NCBI RefSeq assembly: GCF_031456835.1
Contig: NZ_JAVDVK010000001.1
Location: 3,286,001-3,350,000 of the forward strand
DNA from: Leifsonia shinshuensis
GTDB taxonomy: Bacteria; Actinomycetota; Actinomycetes; Actinomycetales; Microbacteriaceae
Direction: 5' to 3'
DNA length: 64,000 nucleotides
The translations under genes and the position numbers were made by a program. A model generated the notes under the pieces. That model had not been told where the DNA came from and did not search any database. It saw only the letters and a program-made list of their open reading frames with translations. Positions 63,483 through 64,000 of the stretch are shown here, piece by piece. Within the stretch, counting starts at the first letter, position 1. Each line of letters begins with the position of its first letter.

Positions 63483-64000
63483 TCACTGGTTGTCGAGCGG
63501 CAGTCCGGGAGGGTTCACCTCGGACGTCGGCAGGCCTTCGTTCGAGAGGTTGTACGCCTTCAGCCATTTCGCGTACTGGCCGGTCTCGATGAGGTGGTTG
63601 ATGGCGTCGGCGATCGGCTTGTCGAGGCCGCTGCCCTTCTTCACGGTTGCCGCGATGAGGCCCTGGAGGCTCGCGCCGGCGCCCGAGTAGGTGCCCGCGG
63701 TCCGGGTCGGGTTGGCCGACGACGCGCTCTGCGTGTTCTGGTACGCCGCGGTCGGGTTCGGGCCGAAGCTCGCGTCGATCTTGCCGGAGTTCAGGGCGAG
63801 CCACGTGGAGTTGGCGTCCGGGTAGTACTTGATGTCGAGGGTCTTGCCCTCGGCGGCCAGCTTCGTCTTCCACTCGAGCAGGATCTTCTCCTGGTTCGTG
63901 CCGGATGACACCGCGACCGTCTTCCCCGCGAGGGTGCGGTAGTCGTCCTCGAACTGCCAGGTGCTCTTCTTCAGCACAGTGAACGCCAGCTCGTCCTTGC
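63483..64000 (-). CDS. Family-3 amino-acid-type ABC substrate-binding protein (5' end outside window)
   Basis: 172 codons of a family-3 solute-binding protein: LAGKTVAVSSGTNQEKILLEWKTKLAAEGKTLDI, LNSGKIDASFGPNPTAAYQ and the C-terminal KPIADAINHLIETGQYAKWLKAYNL. The frame is open at the right edge (KDELAFTVLKKSTW), so signal peptide and N terminus are outside. Importers of this type take up polar amino acids or sulfur compounds; LLM monooxygenases nearby hint at sulfur scavenging (inference). Confidence 0.9.
   Translation of the reverse strand, partial: KDELAFTVLKKSTWQFEDDYRTLAGKTVAVSSGTNQEKILLEWKTKLAAEGKTLDIKYYPDANSTWLALNSGKIDASFGPNPTAAYQNTQSASSANPTRTAGTYSGAGASLQGLIAATVKKGSGLDKPIADAINHLIETGQYAKWLKAYNLSNEGLPTSEVNPPGLPLDNQ

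Overview
The window reads as chromosomal DNA from a high-GC actinobacterium, most probably of the family Microbacteriaceae (Leifsonia/Microbacterium-like). This is inferred from the GC-rich codon use, the many GTG starts, the dense 4-bp stop/start overlaps, and the mix of LacI/TetR/AraC-controlled sugar loci. No rRNA, tRNA, CRISPR array or complete insertion sequence was recognised. The content is accessory catabolism: small operons, each next to its own regulator.

Layout. 0-4.8 kb: end of an operon with two dipeptide-type ABC ATPases, a type-B carboxylesterase and a split AtuA pair, followed by a decayed lectin-like pseudogene. 5.3-13.3 kb: a LacI regulator divergent from a sugar-acid operon (fructuronate reductase, L-idonate/L-gulonate-type dehydrogenase, MHS transporter, ManD-type mannonate dehydratase, KDPG aldolase, KDG kinase). 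Together these enzymes form a route from a hexonate to pyruvate and glyceraldehyde-3-phosphate. 13.4-16.8 kb: ketopantoate-reductase-like enzyme, CitE-like lyase, HxlR and TetR regulators. 17.0-23.4 kb: TetR regulator, alpha/beta hydrolases (one fused to an NTF2-like domain), a metallo-beta-lactamase-fold hydrolase, a CGNR regulator and a flavin reductase-like protein.

24.0-30.0 kb: TetR regulator with a perfect 21-bp operator and a four-gene operon (MFS transporter, TIM-barrel isomerase-like protein, pyranose-oxidase-like GMC flavoprotein, Gfo/Idh/MocA oxidoreductase). It closely resembles 3-keto-glycoside (C-/O-glycoside) catabolic systems. 30-37.5 kb: duplicated hydrolases and NTF2-like genes with MarR and LysR regulators, a sigma-factor fragment, and a nonsense-riddled NTF2-like pseudogene. 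37.6-50.3 kb: alpha-galactoside locus: DUF5107/TPR protein, AraC regulator, ABC importer without its own ATPase, cytoplasmic GH36, aldose epimerase and secreted GH27 alpha-galactosidase.

51.1-52.6 kb: a secreted glutamic (G1) peptidase and a small lipoprotein. At about 52.65 kb a truncated acetyltransferase marks a probable rearrangement point. To its right (52.65-64 kb) the DNA looks distinctly more GC-rich: aromatic FAD monooxygenase, DHFR-like reductase, two flavin-dependent LLM monooxygenases with a DUF1684 protein, a MerR/SDR pair with a textbook MerR promoter, small hypothetical genes, a VOC protein, a WYL regulator, a truncated quinone oxidoreductase, and a family-3 amino-acid-binding protein running off the right edge.
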